Positions 1 through 6,219 of a stretch of DNA of 13,387 nt are shown here, piece after piece (the first letter of the stretch is position 1; every line of letters begins with the position of its first letter). The stretch covers positions 1 to 13,387 of the forward strand of contig WQXW01000018.1 in assembly GCA_009781575.1 (NCBI GenBank). Direction: 5' to 3'. This stretch comes from Solirubrobacterales bacterium (GTDB lineage Bacteria; Actinomycetota; Thermoleophilia; Solirubrobacterales; Solirubrobacteraceae). Below the pieces are notes generated by a model that did no database searches, was not told the origin of the DNA, and saw only the letters and a list, made by a program, of their open reading frames with translations. Position numbers and translations under genes: made by a program.

Positions 1-138
1 GAGCTCGAACGGAAGATCTACGAGGCGCTGGGCATCGGCGCCAGCGAGGTGACCCCGCTGGAGCGCGAGGGGCAGCCGCAAGAGAAGCCGGCGCAGACAC
101 CCCCGCGGGAGGCCGTGGCCGCCTCGCGCGCCGCCTGA
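1..138 (+). CDS. recA: RecA recombinase, C-terminal end (partial)
   Basis: Only the last 45 codons are present; the frame is open from base 1 to a TGA at 136-138. The segment begins ELERKIYEALGIGASEV and ends in a polar Glu/Pro/Ala-rich tail. From memory this matches the end of actinobacterial RecA, where a helix of the form EIEKKIKEKLGIGA precedes a variable acidic tail. RecA coats single-stranded DNA, drives strand exchange and triggers LexA self-cleavage. The catalytic core lies outside the window, so the call rests on this helix and on synteny, since recA lies close to miaB/miaA in many actinobacteria. No recX follows here. No strong terminator is visible after the stop; GCCTCG at 121 and CGAGGC at 154 could pair only weakly across a long loop. 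Confidence 0.72.
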   Translation, partial: ELERKIYEALGIGASEVTPLEREGQPQEKPAQTPPREAVAASRAA

Positions 139-195
139 GCTCACATCGCCAGACGAGGCTCCGGGCGGGCAGGGTAAATTTGGGGTCGTCCTCGA

Positions 196-345
196 GTGGC
201 CTGGCCGATCGAGTTCTTCGAGGACGACCACGGCGGTCAGCCCGCACGCGACTGGCTGCAGTCGCTCGACAGTCTCGAGCGCGCATCGGCAAATCGTGCT
301 GCTGCTCGGCGGCTACGACAAGGGTGCTGCGCCGAGCTCTCGACG
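196..345 (+). pseudogene. Remnant of a RelE/Gp49-like (HigB-type) toxin gene
   Basis: From a GTG at 196 the frame encodes WPIEFFEDDHGGQPARDWL followed by QSLD. This resembles the N-terminus of phage-derived Gp49-like/HigB toxins, whose first strand and helix read roughly VEFYED..G..PV.EWLDSLD. The similarity ends near base 280. Dropping one base there moves into the +2 frame, which gives AHRQIVLLLGGYDKG, plausible for the next helix of such a toxin; after that the match fades. The remaining catalytic part and a partner antitoxin are absent. A TAAATT box (175-180) lies 15 bases before the GTG. Intact members are mRNA endonucleases of about 100-120 residues; this copy looks frameshifted and truncated, so probably inactive. 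The downstream limit is approximate. The bases between it and 434 show no other gene. Confidence 0.42.
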
Positions 346-417
346 GCTGCCCGAGTGGGTCGCGGTTGCCTCAGCAGGGTTACGCGCTGCCCGCCACCCC
401 GCGTCCGCACGGCTGTG

Positions 418-423
418 TACACT
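418..423 (+). promoter_or_regulatory. Candidate -10 box (TACACT) for the secreted-protein gene
   Basis: TACACT fits the actinobacterial -10 pattern TAnnnT and ends 10 bases before the ATG at 434. There is no Shine-Dalgarno sequence between them, so a very short leader or leaderless mRNA is likely. No convincing -35 box is seen. Confidence 0.38.
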
Positions 424-433
424 TGTCAGCGAC

Positions 434-871
434 ATGCGTGGACTCGCCCGGTCCATCGGCGCCACCGTGGCGATTGCGCTGCTCCTGGCCGCGGTCGCCG
501 GCGGCGCGGGCGAGATCGTGCTCGGCGCCCGCCAGTTCGCGGGGCGCTTTGGGGAAGGATGGGGCACCGCGCGGCCCACGCGGATCTTCAACGGCGGCGA
601 TCCGAGCGGGCTGGTGACGCACATCCACTGGATCAGCTGGGGCGGCGCGGCCGCAACCGGTTATGGCCTCACCTCGCTCTTTCGGCCGCACGGCGGCTAC
701 TACCGGCGGCCCGCGCGGATCGAGCTGCGCGCCCACGCGCTCGGCGCGTGCACACCCCACGGACCGCACGCGTATACGCGGCTCTCCTTCCGCGTCCCCA
801 CGCGCCCCGGCGGCCCCCTCGGTCGTCGGTGGATACCGTGGGCCAGCGCCGGTGGGTCGATCTGCCGCTGA
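434..871 (+). CDS. Small secreted protein of unknown function
   Basis: 145 residues. The N-terminus MRGLARSIGATVAIALLLAA has two Arg and then a hydrophobic stretch to about residue 25, a typical Sec signal peptide with likely cleavage near GGAGE. The mature part is basic and rich in Gly, Trp, Tyr and His, with the segments FGEGWGTARPTRIFNGGDPS, THIHWISWGG and PHGGYYRRPARIELRAH, and ends CR. Three cysteines or fewer are present. I recognise no catalytic motif. The style recalls short uncharacterised exported proteins of Thermoleophilia carrying a GWGT..P..IFNGGDPSG motif, but this is from memory. The ATG at 434 is chosen because it directly precedes the signal peptide and follows a -10-like box. 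It lies 44 bases upstream of miaB on the same strand. It is probably extracytoplasmic; function unknown. Confidence 0.68.
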   Translation: MRGLARSIGATVAIALLLAAVAGGAGEIVLGARQFAGRFGEGWGTARPTRIFNGGDPSGLVTHIHWISWGGAAATGYGLTSLFRPHGGYYRRPARIELRAHALGACTPHGPHAYTRLSFRVPTRPGGPLGRRWIPWASAGGSICR

Positions 872-900
872 GGGTTCCCCGCGCGCCACCACGGCGCCGA

Positions 901-906
901 TACTCT
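901..906 (+). promoter_or_regulatory. Candidate -10 box (TACTCT) for miaB
   Basis: TACTCT (overlapping GATACT at 899-904) ends 9 bases before the miaB ATG at 916. The only purines that could act as a ribosome site, GGAG at 912-915, touch the ATG and are too close, which favours near-leaderless expression from this box. Confidence 0.33.
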
Positions 907-915
907 CCAGTGGAG

Positions 916-2241
916 ATGCGTTACCACCTCACCACGTTCGGCTGTCAGATGAACGAGCACGACTCGGAGCGCATGAAGGGGATGCTCGAGTCGCTCGGCT
1001 ACCGCGAGGCGCCCGAGCGCGGGCAGGCCGATCTGATCCTGTTCAACACCTGCTCGATCCGCGAGAGCGCCGACAGCCGCTTTGTCGCGCACCTCGGCGA
1101 GGCCAAGCGGCTCAAGCGCGAGGATCCCCGCCGCGTGGTGGGGGTGGGCGGCTGCTGGGCCCAGTCGCTCAAGGAGGAGGTGTTCGAGCGCTTTCCGTTT
1201 GTCGATGTCGCGTTCGGCCCCGGGCAGGTGCACCGGCTGGCCGAGTTTTTGACCTCCGACTCGCTCACCGCGCAGGGGTTCTTCGAGTTCGAGGGCTTCA
1301 CCGGGCGGCTGCCCGCGCGCCGCGCGCGGCCCTTCCAGGGGTGGCTGCAGATCAGCGTGGGCTGCAACTGCCGCTGCTCCTACTGCATCGTGCCCTCCAC
1401 GCGCGGGCGCGAGGTCAGCCGCCCGCTGGAGGAGCTGGTGGGGGAGGTCGCCGCGATGGCCGCCGACGGCGTGCGCGAGGTCACGCTCCTGGGCCAGAAC
1501 GTCAACTCCTACGGGCGCGATCTGCGCGGCCCGCGCGGCCCGCGCAGCTTCTCCGAGCTGCTCCGCGCGCTCGATCGCGTCGACGGGATCCGCCGGATCC
1601 GCTACACGAGCCCCCACCCCAAGGACATGCGCGAGGACGTGATCCGCGCACACGCCGAGCTGCCCAGCGTGTGCGAGCACATCCACCTGCCCCTCCAGTC
1701 GGGCTCCAGCGCGATCCTGAAGGCGATGCGCCGCACCTACGATCGCGCGCGCTACCTCGACCGCGTGGCGCTGATCCGCGAGCACCTCCCCGACACGGCG
1801 CTCACCACCGACATCATCGTGGGGTTTCCCGGTGAGAGTGAGGGGGATTTCGCACAGACACTCGAGCTGGTCGAGCAGGTGGGCTACGACGGCGCGTTCA
1901 CGTTCATCTTCTCGCCGCGGCGCGGTACCGAGGCGGGGCAGATCACGGAGCGCACGGTGCCCCACTCGGTCAAGGTGCAGCGCATGGAGCGGCTGGTCGA
2001 GGTGGTGCAACGGCGCGCGCACGAGCGCGCGCAGCGCTTCGTGGGGCGCACGCTCGAGGTGCTCGTCGAGGGCCCCTCGCGCACCGATCCCGAGCGCCTG
2101 CGCGGGCGCACGCGCCACAACAAGGTGGTCAACTTCGCCGGCGTCGCCGCGCCGGGCGAGCTCGCGCAGGTGCGCATCGACGCCGCCACCAGCCAGACGC
2201 TCTCCGGCGAGGAGCCGCTGCTGGCGCGCGCCGCGCGCTGA
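916..2241 (+). CDS. miaB: tRNA-2-methylthio-N6-dimethylallyladenosine synthase MiaB
   Basis: 441 residues, full length for the family. MiaB is a radical-SAM enzyme with two 4Fe-4S clusters that adds a methylthio group to i6A37 of tRNAs, the step after MiaA. The N-terminal UPF0004 domain has its three cluster cysteines at C10 (TFGCQMN), C46 (FNTCSIRE) and C80 (GGCWAQ). The radical-SAM CxxxCxxC motif is at C150, C154 and C157 in GCNCRCSYCIVPSTRGRE, with an additional Cys152 inside it. LGQNVNSYG, the PLQSGS segment and DIIVGFPGE are all present. A C-terminal TRAM-type RNA-binding region follows from about residue 375. The ATG at 916 gives the standard MRYHLTTFGC start; an in-frame GTG at 910 would add two residues. 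miaA lies downstream but is separated by an opposing gene. Confidence 0.95.
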   Translation: MRYHLTTFGCQMNEHDSERMKGMLESLGYREAPERGQADLILFNTCSIRESADSRFVAHLGEAKRLKREDPRRVVGVGGCWAQSLKEEVFERFPFVDVAFGPGQVHRLAEFLTSDSLTAQGFFEFEGFTGRLPARRARPFQGWLQISVGCNCRCSYCIVPSTRGREVSRPLEELVGEVAAMAADGVREVTLLGQNVNSYGRDLRGPRGPRSFSELLRALDRVDGIRRIRYTSPHPKDMREDVIRAHAELPSVCEHIHLPLQSGSSAILKAMRRTYDRARYLDRVALIREHLPDTALTTDIIVGFPGESEGDFAQTLELVEQVGYDGAFTFIFSPRRGTEAGQITERTVPHSVKVQRMERLVEVVQRRAHERAQRFVGRTLEVLVEGPSRTDPERLRGRTRHNKVVNFAGVAAPGELAQVRIDAATSQTLSGEEPLLARAAR

Positions 2242-2312
2242 GCGCTGTCAGTCGCCGGGGGCACGCGCGCACGGGCCGCCGGGCGCGCCGCGCGTTGAGC
2301 GCTGTCAGTCGC
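2226..2312. repeat. 30-bp direct repeat (2226-2255 and 2283-2312)
   Basis: Two 30-base copies, 57 bases apart, differ at one position (C2238/T2295). The first copy contains the end of miaB and its TGA. The second contains the reverse-strand stop of the dehydrogenase (TCA at 2305-2307). Between them lie 27 bases of unrelated GC-rich sequence. The core GCGCTGAGCGC could form a small hairpin between these convergent genes, but no T-tract follows. Confidence 0.85.
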
Positions 2313-3099
2313 GCTTGGCCATCTGGGCCTCGCCCATGTGCTCGGCCACCCGATCGCCGCCCATCATGCGCGTGAGCCGCGCGGCCACGTCGGGGGCGAG
2401 CGGTGCGAACACGGTGCTGGCGCGCAACGACAGCGGCGCCACGTCGACCTCGCCGCGGTCGTGCTCGATCGCGGCGATCACCCCGCGGGCGACATCCTCC
2501 GGGGTGCGCGTGCCCACGCCCGGCGGCAGCGCCACGTTGGTGTCCGCGTACATCCCCGCGTCGCTTATGAAGCCGGGAAAGATCGTCGACACGCCCACGC
2601 CGCTGCCGTGCAGCTCCGCGCGCAGCGCCGTGGCGAAGCCGCGCATGCCGAACTTGGTCGCGTTGTACACCGATGTGCCCGCCGTCGCCACCTTGCCGGC
2701 GATCGATGAGATGAACACCAGCTGGCCGTGGCCCCGCTGGGTCATCGCCGGCAGCAGCGCGTGGGCCAGTGCGATGGGCGCGCGCAGGTTGACCTCCAGC
2801 ACGCGGTCCACCTGCTCGATCGTGAAGGTCGACAGGCGCCCGCTCCCCGGCAGCGCGGCGTTGGCGATCAGGATGTCCACCTCGCCGACCTCCTCCACCA
2901 ACGAGTCGAGCGCCTCGCGGCGGCAGAGGTCCACCGCGAGCGCACGCGCGCCGAGCTCCTGCGCCAGCGGCTCCAGGACCGCCTCGCGGCGGCCGGTGAG
3001 CGTCAGCGACGCGCCCCGCTCGGCGAGCGCCCGCGCGATCGCCTGGCCGAGACCGCCGGTGGCGCCGGTGAGCAGCACTGTGGAGCCCGCGATCCGCAT
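2305..3099 (-). CDS. Short-chain dehydrogenase/reductase (SDR), substrate unknown
   Basis: 264 residues, classical SDR size. The N-terminal Rossmann motif TGATGGLG (residues 11-18), an Arg pair after strand 2 (R37-R38, suggesting NADP preference), the NAA motif (80-82) and the catalytic Ser132, Tyr145 and Lys149 (YNATK) are all present. After the active site comes the PGFISDAGMY segment typical of the family. The substrate cannot be read from sequence. The C-terminus (ARLTRMMGGDRVAEHM) is not membrane-like. The ATG at 3099 directly precedes the first strand (MRIAGSTVLLTGATGG). The gene faces against its neighbours: its stop meets the miaB stop across a repeat, and its start lies 21 bases from the miaA start. 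It is probably a late insertion into the miaB-miaA order. Confidence 0.9.
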   Translation of the reverse strand: MRIAGSTVLLTGATGGLGQAIARALAERGASLTLTGRREAVLEPLAQELGARALAVDLCRREALDSLVEEVGEVDILIANAALPGSGRLSTFTIEQVDRVLEVNLRAPIALAHALLPAMTQRGHGQLVFISSIAGKVATAGTSVYNATKFGMRGFATALRAELHGSGVGVSTIFPGFISDAGMYADTNVALPPGVGTRTPEDVARGVIAAIEHDRGEVDVAPLSLRASTVFAPLAPDVAARLTRMMGGDRVAEHMGEAQMAKRD

Positions 3100-3107
3100 C
3101 AACTGCG

Positions 3108-3113
3108 AGCCTA
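3108..3113 (-). promoter_or_regulatory. Candidate -10 box (TAGGCT) for the SDR gene
   Basis: On the reverse strand TAGGCT ends 8 bases before the SDR ATG at 3099. No ribosome-binding site is seen, suggesting a nearly leaderless transcript. The box lies in the 21-base gap between the divergent SDR and miaA starts. Confidence 0.33.
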
Positions 3114-3120
3114 CGCCATT

Positions 3121-4035
3121 GTGGCGGGCGGCGTGGATCTGATCGCGCTCTTCGGGCCCACCGGCGTGGGCAAGACCGAGGTCGCGCTCGCACTGGGCGC
3201 GCGCCTGCGCGCGGCGGGCGAGCACCCGGTCGCGGTCTCCGCCGACGCGCTCCAGGTCTACCGGGGCATCGAGATCCTGACCGGCGTGCCCGATGCCACG
3301 CAGCGCGCCGCGCTCGAGCATCGCCTGATCTCCTTCCTGCCCCTCGACGCCTCCTTCAGCGCGGGCCAGTACGCCGCGCTGGCGCACGCCGAGATCGACG
3401 CGCTCCTCGCGCGGCGCGCGCGCCCGATCGTGGTCGGCGGCACGGGCCTCTACCTGCGCGCCGCGCTCACCGAGCTCGCGCTGCGCCCGCCCCCCGCCGA
3501 GGGGGTGCGCGAGCGCTGGCAGCGCCGCCTCCAACAGGACGGCGCGCCCGCGCTGCACGCGCTCCTCACCCGCCGCGCCCCCTGGGCGGCGCGCGCGATC
3601 GACCCCAACGACCGCCAGCGCGTCGTGCGCGCGCTCGAGCTGCTCGACAGCGGCGAGCTCGAGCCGCCCGACGGGCCCTCGCAGCTGTGGACCTCACACG
3701 TGCGCCACCCCACGCTCCTGGTGGGGCTGGTGATGGATCGCCCACAGCTGTACGCGCGGATCGAGGCGCGCGTGCACCGCATGCTCGACGCCGGCGCGCG
3801 CGAGGAGGTGCTGCGCGCGCACGCCGCCGGCGCCTCGCCCACCGCGCGCGCCGCGCTCGGCTTCCAGGAGCTGCTCGCCGGCGACGTGCCCGCGATGGTG
3901 CGCCACACGCGCAACTACGCCCGCCGCCAGCTGACCTGGATGCGCAAGCTCGCGGGCGTCCACACGATCGACCTCACCGAACGCGCGGCGGCGGAGGTCG
4001 CCGGGGAGATCGCGCGCCTGCGCCACGCGACCTAG
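3121..4035 (+). CDS. miaA: tRNA dimethylallyltransferase MiaA
   Basis: 304 residues from GTG 3121, normal for the family. MiaA transfers a dimethylallyl group from DMAPP to N6 of A37 in tRNAs reading UNN codons; MiaB then modifies the product. Visible are the P-loop GPTGVGKT (12-19), SADALQVYRG with the conserved Asp, GGTGLYLRAAL, NDRQRVVRALE in the middle domain, ALGFQE, and the C-terminal TRNYARRQLTWMRK, all MiaA hallmarks. A GTG at 3133 would also work and removes four residues; no ATG is available because ATT 3118 precedes. There is no clear ribosome-binding site. The gap to dapF is 36 bases. Transcription must come from within the antisense SDR region or by read-through from miaB. Confidence 0.94.
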   Translation: MAGGVDLIALFGPTGVGKTEVALALGARLRAAGEHPVAVSADALQVYRGIEILTGVPDATQRAALEHRLISFLPLDASFSAGQYAALAHAEIDALLARRARPIVVGGTGLYLRAALTELALRPPPAEGVRERWQRRLQQDGAPALHALLTRRAPWAARAIDPNDRQRVVRALELLDSGELEPPDGPSQLWTSHVRHPTLLVGLVMDRPQLYARIEARVHRMLDAGAREEVLRAHAAGASPTARAALGFQELLAGDVPAMVRHTRNYARRQLTWMRKLAGVHTIDLTERAAAEVAGEIARLRHAT

Positions 4036-4071
4036 ACTCCCGCGCCGCATGCGCCAACTGGCTGGGGCACG

Positions 4072-5028
4072 ATGAAGTTCGAGAAGTGGCAGGCGCTCGG
4101 CAACGACTACCTGATCGTCGACGAGCGCGAGCTGCCGTTCCAGCTCACGCCCGCGCGCGTGCGCGCGCTCTGCCGGGCGCACTTCGGCGTGGGCGCCGAC
4201 GGGATCCTCCTGCTGAGCGCCCCCGCCGATCCCAGTCGGGTGGCGCGGCTGCGCATCCACAACCCCGACGGCTCCGAGGCGGAGCTCTCCGGCAACGGCG
4301 CGCGCGAGGCGGTCCTCTACCTGCGCCGCCACGGCTGGACCACGCGCGACACCTTCACGATCGAAACCGCCGCGGGGGATATCACGCCCACGATCACCGG
4401 CCCGCACTCGAGTCGCGTGGACATGGGCACCGCGTCGCTCACATCCGCCGACTACCCCGCCGGCGCGCCCGACGGCTGCGGGCGCCTGCGCGCCGGCGGG
4501 CGCACCTGGGAGTTCCGCCACGTCTCGATCGGCAACCCACAGTGCGCGATCGCCGTACCGGACACCGCCGCGCTGGCCGCGCTCGACCTCGCCGCGCTGG
4601 GCCCGCCCATCGAAGCCCACCCCGACTTCCCCAACCGCACCAACGTGTCGTGGTACGCCGAGCTCGAGCCCCGCCGCATCCGCGCGCGGATCTTCGAGCG
4701 CGGGGTGGGGGAGACGCTCTCCTCCGGCACCGGCGCCACCGGCGCCGCGATCGCCCACCGCCTCGCCGCCGACGCCGACGCCCACGCCCACGCCGTGGCG
4801 AGCGCCGCGCCCCCTACCGCGCCGAGCACCACAGGAGCCGGCGCGCCGCGCGCCGGGCCGGGCGCCGGGCCGCCGGGCGCCGGGCCCATCACGGTGGTGC
4901 TCGACGGCGGGGAGCTCGAGGTGGAGGTGGGGGAGGATCTCCACGTGCACCTCACCGGCTGGGCGCGCCCCGTCTTTGCGGGGCGCCTCCACGAGGAGCT
5001 CATCGAGGAGCTTCGCCAGATGCGATGA
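4072..5028 (+). CDS. dapF: Diaminopimelate epimerase-like protein with both catalytic Cys replaced by Ser
   Basis: 318 residues. DapF interconverts LL- and meso-diaminopimelate using two active-site cysteines as acid and base. The fold signature is intact: KWQALGNDYLIVD at the start, GVGADGILLL, NPDGSEAELSGNGAR, HVSIGNPQCAI, TNVSWY and ERGVGETLSSGTGATGAA. However, the residue aligned with catalytic Cys73 is Ser73 (TCC at 4288) and that aligned with Cys217 is Ser218 (TCC at 4723). The family normally reads CGNGAR and CGTGAC at these places. Residues 234-272 form an Ala/Pro/Gly/His low-complexity insertion before the last strands, absent from typical DapF. It is followed after 15 bases by the LL-DAP aminotransferase, which supports a DAP role. 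It could be a lineage-specific epimerase or a relative with changed activity. Confidence 0.9.
   Translation: MKFEKWQALGNDYLIVDERELPFQLTPARVRALCRAHFGVGADGILLLSAPADPSRVARLRIHNPDGSEAELSGNGAREAVLYLRRHGWTTRDTFTIETAAGDITPTITGPHSSRVDMGTASLTSADYPAGAPDGCGRLRAGGRTWEFRHVSIGNPQCAIAVPDTAALAALDLAALGPPIEAHPDFPNRTNVSWYAELEPRRIRARIFERGVGETLSSGTGATGAAIAHRLAADADAHAHAVASAAPPTAPSTTGAGAPRAGPGAGPPGAGPITVVLDGGELEVEVGEDLHVHLTGWARPVFAGRLHEELIEELRQMR
4771..4887 (+). repeat. Low-complexity insertion inside dapF
   Basis: About 117 bases (39 codons) built from short GC units: GACGCC/CACGCC alternations, then repeated GCCGGGC blocks. It encodes an Ala/Pro/Gly-rich loop between the second active-site motif and the final beta strands. 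The length is a multiple of three, so the frame is kept. Confidence 0.65.
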
Positions 5029-5034
5029 AGGGGA

Positions 5035-5039
5035 AGGAG
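5035..5039 (+). promoter_or_regulatory. Strong Shine-Dalgarno (AGGAG) before dapL
   Basis: AGGAG lies 4 bases before the ATG at 5044, in the 15-base gap after the dapF stop. It fixes the dapL start and is the only clear ribosome site of its kind in the window. Confidence 0.7.
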
Positions 5040-5043
5040 CCCA

Positions 5044-6213
5044 ATGCAACCCAGTGAGCGCCTCGCGCGCATGCCGCCCTACCTGTTCGCCGAGCTCGAG
5101 CGCAAGATCGAGGCCAAGCGCGCCGCCGGCGCCGATGTGATCAGTCTGGGCATCGGCGATCCCGACCGGCCCACGCCGGCGCTGATCGTGGAGGCGATGC
5201 AGGAGGCGGTGAGCGAGCCACAGACCCACCGCTACCCCTCCAACCGCGGCCGCACCGACTTCCGCGAGGCGCTGCGCGACTTCTACGCGCGCCGCTTCGA
5301 CGTCGAGCTCGACCCCGCCCGCGAGATCGTGGCCGCGATCGGCGCCAAGGAGGCGATCTTCAACCTCAACCTCGCGTTCCTCGACCGCGGCGATGTGGCG
5401 CTGGCCGCCGACCCCGGCTATCCCGTGTACAGCGGCGGGCCGCTGCTGGCGGGCGGCGAGCCGCTCGCGCTGCCGCTCGTGCCGGAGCTGGGGTTCGTGC
5501 CCGATCTCGACGCGATCCCCGCCGAGGCGGCGCGGCGGGCGAAGCTCATGTATCTGAACTACCCCAACAATCCCACCGGCGCGGTCGTGCCGCGGGGCTT
5601 CTTCGAGCGCGTGGTCGCGTTCGCGCGCGCGCACCAGATCCTGGTGGTGCACGACAACTCCTACTCGGAGATCGTCTACGACGGCTACCGCGCGCCCTCC
5701 TTTCTGGCCACGCCGGGCGCGAAGGAGATCGGGATCGAGGTGTTCTCGCTGTCCAAGGGCTACAACATGACCGGCTGGCGCTGCGCGGCGCTGCTCGGCA
5801 ACGCCAACGCGCTCGAGCACTACTGGCGGCTGAAGACCAACATCGACTCCGGGCTGTTCGAGGCGGTGCAGCTCGCCGGGGTCGCCGCGCTCTCGCCCGA
5901 CGCCGACCACGAGGTGGCCTCGATGATCGAGCTCTACCGCCAGCGCCGCGATCTGGTGTGCGCCGCGCTGCGCGACGCCGGCGTGCAGGTGCGCGTGCCA
6001 AGGGCCACGATCTACGTGTGGGCGCCGGTGCCGGAGGGGTTCGCGGGCTCCGCCGCCTACTGCGAGCACGTGCTGGAGCACGCCGCGGTGGTGATCTCGC
6101 CCGGGCGCGCCTACGGGCCCAGCGGCGAGGGTTGGTTTCGCATCTCACTCACCACACCCGACCATCGCCTGGCCGAGGCCGTCCAACGCATCGCCGCGCT
6201 TCCTAAACTGTGA
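5044..6213 (+). CDS. dapL: LL-diaminopimelate aminotransferase (class I/II PLP aminotransferase)
   Basis: 389 residues. DapL converts tetrahydrodipicolinate plus glutamate directly to LL-DAP, bypassing the succinyl or acetyl intermediates. Fold-type I features are visible: the N-terminal MPPYLFAELERKIEAKRAAG, SLGIGDPDRPTP, HRYPSNRG, the NYPNNPTGA motif, HDNSYSEIVYDG with the PLP-ring Tyr, and SLSKGYNMTGWR with the PLP-binding lysine at K238. FRISLTTPDHRL near the end carries the carboxylate-binding Arg. This pattern fits DapL and related LL-DAP aminotransferases better than AspC. The product assignment is supported by dapF directly upstream. hflX starts 6 bases after the stop, and the hflX -10-like box lies in the last codons. 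An aspartate or alanine aminotransferase is the alternative. Confidence 0.83.
   Translation: MQPSERLARMPPYLFAELERKIEAKRAAGADVISLGIGDPDRPTPALIVEAMQEAVSEPQTHRYPSNRGRTDFREALRDFYARRFDVELDPAREIVAAIGAKEAIFNLNLAFLDRGDVALAADPGYPVYSGGPLLAGGEPLALPLVPELGFVPDLDAIPAEAARRAKLMYLNYPNNPTGAVVPRGFFERVVAFARAHQILVVHDNSYSEIVYDGYRAPSFLATPGAKEIGIEVFSLSKGYNMTGWRCAALLGNANALEHYWRLKTNIDSGLFEAVQLAGVAALSPDADHEVASMIELYRQRRDLVCAALRDAGVQVRVPRATIYVWAPVPEGFAGSAAYCEHVLEHAAVVISPGRAYGPSGEGWFRISLTTPDHRLAEAVQRIAALPKL
6204..6209 (+). promoter_or_regulatory. Candidate -10 box (TAAACT) for hflX
   Basis: TAAACT lies inside the last codons of dapL and ends 10 bases before the hflX ATG at 6220. No purine-rich ribosome site is seen. hflX could therefore have its own promoter in addition to read-through. 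Confidence 0.38.
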
Positions 6214-6219
6214 CGGTGA

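Noticed and set aside
121..159. Terminator after recA (GCCTCG...CGAGGC)
   Set aside because: Only six pairs with a 27-base loop and no T-tract.
3694..6081. A very long reverse-strand open frame antisense to miaA, dapF and dapL, and similar long frames opposite other genes
   Set aside because: High GC removes stop codons from shadow frames. These translations are Arg/Ala/Gly/His-rich, lack any motif and overlap genes with intact family signatures.
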